Assembly (NCBI GenBank): GCA_046340555.1
Contig: JBKDSL010000176.1
Location: 1-8,018, forward strand
Reading direction: 5' to 3'
From: JALRAP01 sp046340555
GTDB taxonomy: Bacteria > Bacteroidota > Bacteroidia > AKYH767-A > OLB10
Length of the DNA stretch: 8,018 nt
Shown here: positions 1 through 7,783 of the stretch, one piece after another
Layout of the letters: each line of letters starts with the position of its first letter
How positions within the stretch are numbered: the stretch's first letter is position 1
The notes under the pieces: model-generated
The model's input: only the letters and a program-made list of their open reading frames with translations
Databases searched by the model: none
What the model was told of the DNA's origin: nothing
Program-made: the position numbers and the translations under genes

Positions 1-1
1 G

Positions 2-532
2 GGATTGATTGCTGCGGCTGTTCTTACGGCGGAAGCCACCGCAGTTGAGGGAGCAACTTACCAAATGATAAGCCACGGGGTGAATGCTATTGGGCTCTTC
101 TTTGTTGCTGAAATATTACAACGCCGTTTCGCTGACCGCGGAATGGATGAAATGGGTGGTTTGGCACATTTATCCAGGCCATTCGCCATCGGGTTTATGG
201 TGATCATGTTGGGTAATGTGGCGTTGCCACTCACCAACGGGTTTGTAGGTGAGTTCCTGATGCTGTCCGGTATTTACAATTATGGTGCGTGGACAGCAGC
301 CATAGCCGGATTGTCGGTGATATTGGGCGCTGTATACATGCTCAATGCTTATCGCAAAACCACCTTGGGTGAGGTATCCGCCTTGTCTGCAACATTCACA
401 CCGCTTTCAACTTCAGAGAAAACTTTGCTGCTGATCATCGGAACCTTGGTGATCCTGGGCGGTATCTATCCAAAATATTTGATGGACATTGCTGGACCAT
501 CCTTGCAAACCATCCTTAACAAACCGTTTTAA
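2..532 (+). CDS. nuoM: NADH-quinone oxidoreductase subunit M, C-terminal part (5' end outside window)
   Basis: This is the last 176 codons of a complex I membrane subunit; the reading frame is open to the left edge, so the true start lies outside the window. NuoM is one of three antiporter-like subunits that carry protons across the inner membrane as NADH electrons pass to quinone. Visible family marks are the QMISHG segment near the left end, followed by a helix (NAIGLFFV), and the helix with the GFVGEFL motif, whose glutamate (codon 251-253) corresponds to the conserved membrane glutamate of this family. Two further hydrophobic helices follow (about 286-350 and 415-475), then a short polar tail ending in TAA. 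The QMxSHG wording and the following nuoN favour NuoM over NuoL. The gene is separated from nuoN by 17 bases, so the two are almost certainly co-transcribed. Confidence 0.93.
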   Translation, partial: GLIAAAVLTAEATAVEGATYQMISHGVNAIGLFFVAEILQRRFADRGMDEMGGLAHLSRPFAIGFMVIMLGNVALPLTNGFVGEFLMLSGIYNYGAWTAAIAGLSVILGAVYMLNAYRKTTLGEVSALSATFTPLSTSEKTLLLIIGTLVILGGIYPKYLMDIAGPSLQTILNKPF

Positions 533-549
533 ATAACCGGAAACGAACC

Positions 550-1923
550 ATGAACATCCTTATAGCCATAACGGCGGTTGGCGTACTGGCCATGCTTTCG
601 GAGATTCTAAATTTCCGGAAGTTCCTGTATCCGATTTCGTTGCTGGTGATGTTGGTGGCCCTTGTCCTTACGGGGATGGAGTGGTCGCAAGGCGTACGTT
701 ACTTCAACGATATGTTGTACATGGACAACTATGCCGTTGTTTTTACGGGAGTCATGGTGTTGACCACCTTGCTATGGTTCATGATGAACGAAGGCTTCTT
801 AAATGGCAATCCGCATCAAGCGGATTTCACAGCCATCATTGCTTTTGCTTTGGGTGGTGCCATGGTGATGGCCGGATTTTCTGATCTGATCATGCTGTTC
901 TTGGGAGTTGAAATCCTCTCAATTGCCATGTATGTGTTGGCGGCATCCAATAAATCGGAGCCTCGTTCCAACGAAGCAGGATTCAAATACTTCCTGATGG
1001 GAGCCTTCGCCTCCGGGTTCCTACTCTTCGGAATAGCATTGGTGTATGGCGCCAGTGGCTCTTTTAATTTGCGTGAAATCGCAGCATTTGTTGCCGGAAA
1101 CAACACAGGAATGTCTACCATATTTTATGGCGGTGTGTTGATGATTTCTGTAGGCCTCGCATTCAAAGTAGCTGCCGCTCCATTCCACTTCTGGGCACCC
1201 GATGTTTATGAAGGTTCTCCAACGCCGTTCACTGCGTTCATGTCCACCGTGGTGAAAACAGCCGCTTTCGCCGCATTCCTCCGATTGTTCTCCACTTGTT
1301 TCTCCGAGGTCTCCACATGGTGGTCTCCTATTTTGGCCATCATGGCAGCACTGAGCATGGTGGTTGGAAGCATCATGGCACTGCGTCAAACTTCATTAAA
1401 GCGATTACTCGCATGGTCTGGAGTAGCCAATGCCGGTTATATGTTGATGGCGGTAGTGTCATTGAATGAATATTCCGATACCGCGTTGGTTTTATATGCT
1501 GCGGCCTATTCAATCGCCTCCATCGGTGTTTTCACCTTGGTAACAAACATGACCAACGCGGGTAATGAGGAAATCTCTTCCCTACACGGATTTTCCAAGG
1601 TAAACCGTTTCCCTGCCTTGGTGATCACCGTCCTTATGTTCTCCATTGCCGGTATCCCGCCCCTGGCAGGATTCTTCGGTAAGTATGCCATATTCGCCGG
1701 CACTTTGAAAGCAGGATATGGATGGTTGGCTGTGGTGGCTGTGATAAGCTCTGCCATCAGCGTGTTCTATTACCTGAAAGTCGTTGTGGCTATGTTTCAA
1801 CCCGCAGGTCGTGAAGCAATGCAATTGGAGTTTAAACCAGGTCAATCTTTGGTTCTGGGATTGGTTTTGGTGCTCGCTGTGGTTTTAGGATGGGTACCAG
1901 CACTCATCACCAGCCTGATTTAA
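550..1923 (+). CDS. nuoN: NADH-quinone oxidoreductase subunit N (complete)
   Basis: A 457-residue, very hydrophobic protein with about 14 predicted membrane helices, as expected for the NuoN antiporter-like proton channel of complex I (about 485 residues in E. coli). Key charged residues lie in the expected helices: E121 in LGVEILS, K146 in GFKYFLMGA, K206 in the strongly conserved GLAFKVAAAPFHFWAPDVYEG block, K236 in TVVKTAAF, and K410 in the broken helix YYLKVVVAMF. The TSLKRLLAWSG segment (281-291) and the IAGIPPLAGFFGKY block (366-379) are also typical. The start is ATG at 550, 17 bases after the nuoM stop; a weak GGAAA at 539-543 is the only ribosome-binding-like signal. nuoN is normally the last gene of the nuo operon, and nothing related follows. 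No missing key residue or frameshift was seen. Confidence 0.97.
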   Translation: MNILIAITAVGVLAMLSEILNFRKFLYPISLLVMLVALVLTGMEWSQGVRYFNDMLYMDNYAVVFTGVMVLTTLLWFMMNEGFLNGNPHQADFTAIIAFALGGAMVMAGFSDLIMLFLGVEILSIAMYVLAASNKSEPRSNEAGFKYFLMGAFASGFLLFGIALVYGASGSFNLREIAAFVAGNNTGMSTIFYGGVLMISVGLAFKVAAAPFHFWAPDVYEGSPTPFTAFMSTVVKTAAFAAFLRLFSTCFSEVSTWWSPILAIMAALSMVVGSIMALRQTSLKRLLAWSGVANAGYMLMAVVSLNEYSDTALVLYAAAYSIASIGVFTLVTNMTNAGNEEISSLHGFSKVNRFPALVITVLMFSIAGIPPLAGFFGKYAIFAGTLKAGYGWLAVVAVISSAISVFYYLKVVVAMFQPAGREAMQLEFKPGQSLVLGLVLVLAVVLGWVPALITSLI

Positions 1924-1985
1924 CCATTAACTTTTCGTTGTTGATATTCGCAGCAGACCTTATGTGGCTGTTGCGATTGCATCGT

Positions 1986-1993
1986 TACCTTTG
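1986..1993 (+). promoter_or_regulatory. Candidate Bacteroidota -7 promoter box ahead of murB
   Basis: TACCTTTG is an exact match to TAnnTTTG, the -7 element known for the Bacteroidota primary sigma factor. It ends six bases before the ATG at 2000. No good TTTG-like -33 element is seen 19-21 bases upstream, so the call rests on one box. If real, transcription would start around base 2000, giving a leaderless mRNA from ATG 2000 or a leader of roughly 39 bases for ATG 2039. An 8-base degenerate word can occur by chance. Confidence 0.35.
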
Positions 1994-1999
1994 TTAAGG

Positions 2000-3022
2000 A
2001 TGGCTGCTGAATTCAAATCCTCGATTTCCTTGAAACCGATGAATACCTTCGGTATGGATGTGCATGCAGCACGTTTTGCAGTTTTTACCGACGAATACCA
2101 ACTTCAGCAGCAGTTGGAGGCTTTACAAAGCCTCACAGATCCGATTCTGATCCTTGGTGGAGGAAGCAATATTCTTTTCACGCGCGATTTTCCTGGCGTA
2201 GTATTGAAGGACGAAATAGGAGGCGTTTCAATCGTTGACGATAGTGACGATGAAGTGCTGGTTAGGGTTGGCGCCGGTGTAGTGTGGCACACGTTGGTTG
2301 ATTGGTGCATCCAACACGACTTGGGAGGACTTGAGAACCTATCACTGATTCCTGGAACATGTGGCGCGGCACCCATTCAAAACATCGGTGCCTATGGAGT
2401 CGAATTGAAGGACGTGTTTCACGCACTCGAATGTTATCAGATATCGGATGGAAGCAAGTTGGAGTTCGTTGCCGATCAATGTGCTTTCGGTTACCGCGAC
2501 AGTGTGTTCAAGCGATCGATGAAGGGCAAGGCCGTGATTACATCAGTTACGCTAAAACTTTCTCGAAAGCATCGTTTGAACGTTACATATGGAGCCATCA
2601 CGCAGGAGCTGCAGAGGATGGGTATATCCAATCCCAACATCAGAAACGTGAGTGATGCGGTTTGCAATATCCGCAGAAGCAAATTGCCCGACCCGGCAAT
2701 CATTGGTAATGCCGGTAGCTTTTTCAAAAACCCTGAAGTGTCGGCAACCACTCATGATGCACTGAAACAGGAATTCTCGAACATGGTTTCCTATCCTTTC
2801 GGTGCAAGCTCATTCAAATTAGCCGCCGGTTGGCTCATCGAGCAATGTGGTTGGAAAGGTAAAGTGGTAGGTCGTACCGGGTCGCATAAAGACCAGGCGT
2901 TGGTGTTGGTAAACTACGGAGGTGCAACAGGTGATGATGTGGTGCGCTTGTCGGAGGAAATACGTGCAAGTGTTCGCGGAAAATTCGGGGTCGAGATAGA
3001 GCCCGAGGTCAATATCATTTGA
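2000..3022 (+). CDS. murB: UDP-N-acetylmuramate dehydrogenase (UDP-N-acetylenolpyruvoylglucosamine reductase) MurB
   Basis: MurB uses NADPH and FAD to reduce UDP-GlcNAc-enolpyruvate to UDP-MurNAc, a cytoplasmic step committed to peptidoglycan synthesis. Counting from ATG 2000 (340 residues), the FAD-binding half shows ILGGGSNILFTRDF (51-64), the block LENLSLIPGTCGAAPIQNIG (111-130) and FGYRDSVFK (163-171) with the catalytic-site arginine R166. The MurB C-terminal half carries GNAGSFFKNP with the proton-donor serine S240, and EPEV with E336, matching Ser229 and Glu325 of E. coli MurB. The length and the extra segment before SFFKNP fit the E. coli-like (type I) form. The frame stays open to a GTG at 1964, but that adds a hydrophobic 12-residue stretch unlike MurB. 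ATG 2000 puts a few residues before the conserved LKPMNTFG, as in homologues; ATG 2039 would cut into it. The 3' end overlaps the opposing kinase gene. Confidence 0.96.
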   Translation: MAAEFKSSISLKPMNTFGMDVHAARFAVFTDEYQLQQQLEALQSLTDPILILGGGSNILFTRDFPGVVLKDEIGGVSIVDDSDDEVLVRVGAGVVWHTLVDWCIQHDLGGLENLSLIPGTCGAAPIQNIGAYGVELKDVFHALECYQISDGSKLEFVADQCAFGYRDSVFKRSMKGKAVITSVTLKLSRKHRLNVTYGAITQELQRMGISNPNIRNVSDAVCNIRRSKLPDPAIIGNAGSFFKNPEVSATTHDALKQEFSNMVSYPFGASSFKLAAGWLIEQCGWKGKVVGRTGSHKDQALVLVNYGGATGDDVVRLSEEIRASVRGKFGVEIEPEVNII

Positions 3023-6000
3023 TGCCTGCCACCGCAGCGAGTGCGGATTTGGATGCTTCGTTGCAATTTTCTAGCGACTCAACCCATTGGGCAGCCACTC
3101 CGAGTTCGTTATTGATGGCGCTGCGTTCGATGGATGCACACAGTTTCGATAGTCTTGCGGCACCAACATTCATGGCAGAACCTTTCAGTTTGTGTGCAGC
3201 TTTTGAGGTAAGTACGGCATTGCCATCGGCAAAATGCTTTTTGATTTCTTCGATTGAGCCATCAGCTTGCTCCATGAACAACATGACTAGTTTGGCCATG
3301 AATTGGTTTTGAGGATCGCTCAATTGTTTCAATCGATCAATGGCTGCCATGTCAATCAATTCCGTGTCATCAAATAAAATGCCTCCCGTGTTCGATGTTG
3401 TGGCTTCTGTTTTGGGAGCTGTTGATGAACGTTGGCGATTGAATAGCTCTCCGTACTTGATCAATAGTCGGCGGATATCATCGATGGTTACGGGCTTTGA
3501 TAGGTAATCAATCATACCTGCTTCTTTGCATTTGTCGCGGTCGCCATCCATCGCATATGCCGTCATGGCAACAATTACAGGCGGTTGTTTGCCTGTGGGC
3601 AGGGATGAGGTAATCGTTTTAGTGGCTTCAATACCATCCATGATGGGCATTTGCACATCCATGAAAATGATATCATAGTTGCGCAGTGCTGCCAACTCCA
3701 CCGCTGCTTGTCCGTTCTCGGCCATGTCTGGCTCATAACCCAGCCGCTGGAAAATGATGCGCGCCAATGTCTGGTTTACAGTATTGTCTTCAGCTACCAT
3801 GATGCGCATTGGATAGTCGGAAGAAAGACTATCCAACATGCCGGCAGCCTTATTCTCTTTCTGTGTTACGGTTTGCAGCTTTTGGTTGATAACCTCCTCC
3901 TCTTGGAAATCACGCTGGTGTTCCAAAACGGGTTTGAGTCGGATGGTGAATGAAAAAACCGATCCTTTGCCCGGTTCACTTTCCACCCAGATCTTTCCTT
4001 TCATGCGTGCTGCCAACCTGGAACTGATGGAAAGACCTAAGCCGCTACCTCCATATTTTCCGTAAGTTGATGCATCCGCCTGAGTGAATGATTCGAATAT
4101 TTTTTGAGTCTGGTCCGCATTCATGCCGATACCCGTATCGGTTACATCAAATTGCAATTCCCAATCATCTTGCTCGGTTTTATGTCCGGTCACATGAACC
4201 GCAATCTGTCCATCTTTGGTGAACTTAACGGCATTTCCAACGAGGTTTACCAGGATTTGACGGATACGTGCCTTGTCTCCATTGAAATAGGAGGGCAGGA
4301 ACTCATCTACTTTATATGATAGCTTGTCGCCCTGTTCCTTGGCTTTCAGGGATACGATGTTGAAGGTGTCGAGAATGCATGAGCGCAACTCGAATGGCTT
4401 CTCTTCGAATTCCAACTTGCCTGATTCGATACGTGAGTGATCGAGGATATCACTGATTACGGATAAAAGCGCTTCGCCGCTAAGTCGGATCGAGTCGGCA
4501 AACTCCTTCTGCTTACCTGAAAGGTTGGTCGTGAGCAGCAGTTCCGTCATACCCAACAATCCATTCAGCGGCGTACGGATTTCATGGCTCATGGTAGAAA
4601 GGAACTCCGACTGTTGCTTGGTAGCGCGTTCGGCGTCATCTTTTGCCTCTACCAAACGTTGCTCATTCATCACACGCTCTGTGATGTTGCGCATGTGAAC
4701 AGATACGCCCAACACCGAAGCGCCTTGTGTTTGTATCGGATTCAAGGAGATTTCGAAATGGTGGATAGCGTTGTCGATGTAAGTGAATACTTCTTCAAAG
4801 CGGACTTTCATCCCCGCAAGGGCTTGCTTGACCATGCGTGTCCAAGTCTCCGATTGTTGTTCGTTCAAATACCACCTTAAATCGTCGCCGGTTACTGGTA
4901 GATGTCCGGTGCGGCGCAAATATTCCTGCTCGCATGCTGAATTCATCACAGTGAAACGATAATTGAAGTCGATGGAGAAAATCGTGTCATCTGAGTTCTC
5001 TACTACCGCATTCACATTCGATACGGCTTGTGCCAATGCGTCGTTTGAATTGATATATCCAGTTACATCAACAACGGTAATGGTGACTCCCTTGGTGCTC
5101 TCATCCGCCAATGCCCTGAATTCCATTCTCAGGTGGCGGGTCTTTCCGCTTTTGCTGATGATGCGGAACTCGGGCTCTTCATCCATCGAATCGGGAGCGA
5201 GCAGAGCCTTTTCAAAAGCCTCTACATCCGATGGATGTATGATCCGACCCAATCCCAATGAGGCCAATTCATCAGTGGAATATCCGGTTGTTTTGCAAAA
5301 CCCTTCGTTGGCGCGCAAGATCGTTCCTTGCAAGTCAATGGATACTACCGAAACCGAGTGGCCTTCCGGATTTTCAGTTACGATGGTAACATTGCTTTGC
5401 TGCTGTTGCTTTTGTTTGGTCAAGCGACTGAACGTTTGTCCGGATGCATCAAACAAATCCTGGATATGTTCCAATCGCATGTTGATGGCGCCGAAGAGCG
5501 GATCTTCAATCGCATAATTTTTTTCAAAGTTTAATCCGCTGTTGATGTATTCGGATGCTTTCATCCATATGTTGGATGGAACAACTTCCCTCAAATGTCT
5601 TGAAGTGTGGTTTTCGTTGGGCTCCAAACCAAGAATGTCTTGAGCTTTTCGGTTGATCAATCCTATCTTTCCATCTTGGTCGCATAGTATGATTCCTTCA
5701 TCAGTCAGGTTCAAATAATAGCGGTAGCGCATCGCTGTCTGAAGCGTTTTACCTTCCAAACTCTCTGCCATGTTTTCGCTAGTGAATCTGCAGAAAACAA
5801 AGCGGTATTCAGTGCCCAAATCCACACACTCGATTACGGACCGGAACTTTTCCCCGGTACTTTTGCGGCATGATACCGTTTTTGTGGTTTTCCCGTTGGT
5901 AATTGCCAACTGAATCAAATCGGATTCGGTAACTCCTTCCAATAGCTCTAGCAATCCGTTAACCGGTTTTGTGCCCTGTTTGTCTAAGCCGAACTGTTTC

Positions 6001-6656
6001 ATGGCCCGTCTACCTGCATATTTGATCACGCTTCCAGGCATCGAGACCAACATCCAGGAGTCGTCTGTTGTACCAATCAAGCCAGCGGCTATCAATCGCT
6101 GTTCGTCGTCTTTGCGCTTTCGACTCATACGCAAGTACTGTACAATTCCGGCAGCAGAAGATGAAATGATAAGAGATCCGAAAAACAAGGAGGGAGGAAC
6201 GGAAATCCCATTCGCTTTGCCCGTCTGATGGATCACGATCAGTGAAAGGAATAGCAATACGTTATGTGCAACGATGTAACGCAAGGCTGTTAATTGGAAT
6301 GTGGAAACCACTGTGAAAACAACGATGAACAGCAATGCAGGATCCTTGTCGGTAAAATCCCACATGAAAAATACCGCGAATAAGGTGTTCAAAATGAAGA
6401 AGACTGAAGTGATATGATCGAGATAATCTTGGAAGAATTTACTGGCATGAGAAAGAGCCATCATCAACAAGGCTATTATACCAATGGATGCTGCTGCCGA
6501 CAACAGCACAGGATTGATGGTAGGTTGTGTCAAAAAGATGTAGCCACACAACCATAGATATCCTGTCCCGGCAACAGACAAAATGCCCCGATTGTAGGCA
6601 AGTCCATCACCTTTGGCCTGTTCCAAGGCGCCGTTTATGTTGATTTTACCGCTCAA
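3015..6656 (-). CDS. Hybrid sensor histidine kinase with 6 TM helices, PAS repeats, HisKA-HATPase-receiver-HPt
   Basis: A 1,213-residue inner-membrane tripartite kinase of BarA/ArcB-like layout. Six helices lie at about 24-43, 47-68, 82-100, 106-124, 127-143 and 155-175, with little extramembrane loop. Then come a degenerate PAS-like domain (about 201-291), PAS domains at about 310-400, 430-533 and 543-660, and a helical linker. HisKA has phospho-acceptor H691 in SHEIRTPLNG. The ATPase has the N-box NLVGNAVKF (804-812), DTGIGM (840-845) and GGSGLGLS (869-876). The receiver has acidic E956/D957, phospho-acceptor D1000 (MDVQMPIMDG), T1032 and K1054. The HPt domain has H1155 in AAHKLKGS. All catalytic residues are present, so a His-Asp-His relay is expected; the ligand and partner regulator are unknown. 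The start is TTG: a stop lies 11 codons upstream and no ATG occurs before codon 65, inside helix 2. The length of the N-terminus is therefore the least certain part. Confidence 0.93.
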   Translation of the reverse strand: MSGKININGALEQAKGDGLAYNRGILSVAGTGYLWLCGYIFLTQPTINPVLLSAAASIGIIALLMMALSHASKFFQDYLDHITSVFFILNTLFAVFFMWDFTDKDPALLFIVVFTVVSTFQLTALRYIVAHNVLLFLSLIVIHQTGKANGISVPPSLFFGSLIISSSAAGIVQYLRMSRKRKDDEQRLIAAGLIGTTDDSWMLVSMPGSVIKYAGRRAMKQFGLDKQGTKPVNGLLELLEGVTESDLIQLAITNGKTTKTVSCRKSTGEKFRSVIECVDLGTEYRFVFCRFTSENMAESLEGKTLQTAMRYRYYLNLTDEGIILCDQDGKIGLINRKAQDILGLEPNENHTSRHLREVVPSNIWMKASEYINSGLNFEKNYAIEDPLFGAINMRLEHIQDLFDASGQTFSRLTKQKQQQQSNVTIVTENPEGHSVSVVSIDLQGTILRANEGFCKTTGYSTDELASLGLGRIIHPSDVEAFEKALLAPDSMDEEPEFRIISKSGKTRHLRMEFRALADESTKGVTITVVDVTGYINSNDALAQAVSNVNAVVENSDDTIFSIDFNYRFTVMNSACEQEYLRRTGHLPVTGDDLRWYLNEQQSETWTRMVKQALAGMKVRFEEVFTYIDNAIHHFEISLNPIQTQGASVLGVSVHMRNITERVMNEQRLVEAKDDAERATKQQSEFLSTMSHEIRTPLNGLLGMTELLLTTNLSGKQKEFADSIRLSGEALLSVISDILDHSRIESGKLEFEEKPFELRSCILDTFNIVSLKAKEQGDKLSYKVDEFLPSYFNGDKARIRQILVNLVGNAVKFTKDGQIAVHVTGHKTEQDDWELQFDVTDTGIGMNADQTQKIFESFTQADASTYGKYGGSGLGLSISSRLAARMKGKIWVESEPGKGSVFSFTIRLKPVLEHQRDFQEEEVINQKLQTVTQKENKAAGMLDSLSSDYPMRIMVAEDNTVNQTLARIIFQRLGYEPDMAENGQAAVELAALRNYDIIFMDVQMPIMDGIEATKTITSSLPTGKQPPVIVAMTAYAMDGDRDKCKEAGMIDYLSKPVTIDDIRRLLIKYGELFNRQRSSTAPKTEATTSNTGGILFDDTELIDMAAIDRLKQLSDPQNQFMAKLVMLFMEQADGSIEEIKKHFADGNAVLTSKAAHKLKGSAMNVGAARLSKLCASIERSAINNELGVAAQWVESLENCNEASKSALAAVAGIK

Positions 6657-6702
6657 GTCGCGATGGATTGTGACTGCTAAATTTAATTAAACAATTGAAT
6701 TT

Positions 6703-6710
6703 CAAACATA
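6703..6710 (-). promoter_or_regulatory. Candidate Bacteroidota -7 promoter box for the hybrid kinase
   Basis: Read on the minus strand this is TATGTTTG, an exact TAnnTTTG match. It lies 46 bases upstream of the proposed TTG start, so a transcript beginning about six bases downstream would have an AT-rich leader of roughly 40 bases, a normal length. A clear -33 TTTG-type element is not visible at the expected spacing. The position in an intergenic gap and in the right orientation supports it; chance occurrence is possible. Confidence 0.45.
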
Positions 6711-6725
6711 TGCATTCGGAGTGTG

Positions 6726-6750
6726 CCGGGCATATTGAATCCCGGTTTTT
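6726..6750 (+). terminator. Hairpin followed by T5, intrinsic-terminator-like, oriented on the + strand
   Basis: Arms CCGGG (6726-6730) and CCCGG (6741-6745) form a 5-bp GC stem, extendable by one G-U pair, around a 10-base loop, followed directly by TTTTT (6746-6750). The T-tract makes it a terminator only for + strand transcription, yet both flanking genes are on the minus strand. On the minus strand the same hairpin is followed by CACACTCC, so it would be at best a U-less structure between the peptidase stop and the kinase promoter, for example an RNA 3'-end stabiliser. The short stem keeps confidence modest. Confidence 0.4.
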
Positions 6751-6790
6751 CCTCGCACTTTAACTTGAAATCTACTGAAAATGTTGCAGT

Positions 6791-7783
6791 TCAGTCTAAT
6801 TTGTCGAGCCTCGACATCAAAAAGGTAGCTAATTCGCGAACGTAGGATTGGGAAAAATCAAACTTGATTCCGGCTGTTTCATAAACCGTTGCCATATCGG
6901 TGGAATACCCCAACTTCAAGGCACTGAGGTATTGGGCTACTGATTTTTCCGGTGATGATACATAGTTTCGCCAAACAGCCAAGGCACCCAATTGGGCAAT
7001 GCCATATTCGATATAATAAAACGGATATTGGAATAAATGTATCTGCTTCTGCCACTGGTTGTCGAACACTTCCTCAAAACCGGTGTAGTCAACTACAGAT
7101 GATGAAAAGAGTTTGTTGATACGATGCCATTCTTCACGACGTTCGGTTGCATTATGACCCGGATGGGTGTAAATCCAATGTTGAAATTGATCGATAGCGG
7201 CAATCCACGGAAGTGAAACGATGATTTGTTCCAACTGTTCTTTGCGAGCTTCTGTAAGGTCTTCCGTGTCGCTGAAAAAACTGTCCCAATGTTCCATCGA
7301 AACCAACTCCATCGACATAGAGGCTAACTCGGCTATTTCGGAAGGGATGTTGCGGAACGGTACGTAGTCGAGGTCTCGTGTTAGCACAGAGTGTATGGCG
7401 TGCCCGCCCTCATGTACGATGGTGGTGAGGTCTAGTACGGAGTCTGCGGAGTTCATGAAGATGAACGGAACGCCGGTCTCGTATAGGGGATAGTTGTAAC
7501 CGCCAGGTGCTTTGCCTTTCCTTGAATCAAGATCCACTTGTTTTAAATCGCGCAGCAGTTCCATGCTTTTTGAGGCAACCGGATGAATCTTCTTGAAACA
7601 TGAAATGGTTTTCTCCATCATGTCATCACCACCCCGGAAGGGAATCGGTGCCGACCTGCCAGATGTGGAAACAGAAGTGTCCCAAGGATGCAAACAATCG
7701 GTATTCAACGCTTGCTTGCGCTTAAGATGTAATTCATTCAATAAAGGAACTACCTCTTGCGCGATGGCATCATGAAAGCGTTC
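6791..7783 (-). CDS. C-terminal catalytic portion of the M3 oligoendopeptidase (after the TGA)
   Basis: This segment is open from the codon after the TGA (ERFHDAIAQEVVPL…) to its own TGA at 6791-6793, and holds the whole zinc-binding core: HEGGH, the downstream glutamate in SEIAELASM, and the C-terminal FYYIEYG region whose tyrosines line the active site in M3 enzymes. The first possible start in frame is a TTG at 7739-7741, 14 codons after the break, with no sign that it is a natural start. Alone it lacks the N-terminal helical half that forms the substrate channel, so an independent working enzyme is unlikely. Its sequence shows no further decay, which fits a very recent mutation, an artefact or read-through. 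Confidence 0.6.
   Translation of the reverse strand, partial: ERFHDAIAQEVVPLLNELHLKRKQALNTDCLHPWDTSVSTSGRSAPIPFRGGDDMMEKTISCFKKIHPVASKSMELLRDLKQVDLDSRKGKAPGGYNYPLYETGVPFIFMNSADSVLDLTTIVHEGGHAIHSVLTRDLDYVPFRNIPSEIAELASMSMELVSMEHWDSFFSDTEDLTEARKEQLEQIIVSLPWIAAIDQFQHWIYTHPGHNATERREEWHRINKLFSSSVVDYTGFEEVFDNQWQKQIHLFQYPFYYIEYGIAQLGALAVWRNYVSSPEKSVAQYLSALKLGYSTDMATVYETAGIKFDFSQSYVRELATFLMSRLDKLD

Larger units (their letters stand above)
6657..6790. other. Intergenic region between the kinase and peptidase genes
   Basis: This 134-base gap separates two minus-strand genes. From the peptidase side it holds about 40 bases with nothing recognised, the GC hairpin with T5, the TATGTTTG promoter-like box, and an AT-rich stretch (6679-6702) containing the palindromes TTAATTAA and CAATTG within imperfect AAATT/AATTT arms. 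The gap size plus a promoter-like box suggests that the kinase is transcribed separately from the peptidase gene. No small ORF or RNA gene was recognised. Confidence 0.6.

Noticed and set aside
1021..1389. 122-codon minus-strand open frame inside nuoN
   Set aside because: It lies wholly within nuoN, is His/Cys/Glu-rich in a way expected from the complement of membrane-helix codons, and has no independent support.
1964..1999. GTG start at 1964 for murB
   Set aside because: The 12 added residues are hydrophobic and do not resemble MurB N-termini; ATG 2000 already supplies the usual short lead before LKPMNTFG.
1924..1999. Intrinsic terminator between nuoN and murB
   Set aside because: Only very short pairings (such as AAC/GTT and CCTT/AAGG) are present, with no GC-rich stem followed by a T-tract.
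4963..5517. 184-codon + strand open frame opposite the kinase PAS region
   Set aside because: It is antisense to a well-supported coding frame with clear PAS domains, its translation resembles no family I know, and it has no start signal; it is a shadow frame.
3019..6228. A mobile element, toxin-antitoxin pair or defence system in the window
   Set aside because: All sizeable real genes are recognised housekeeping or signalling genes; no transposase, integrase, repeat array or small paired genes were seen.
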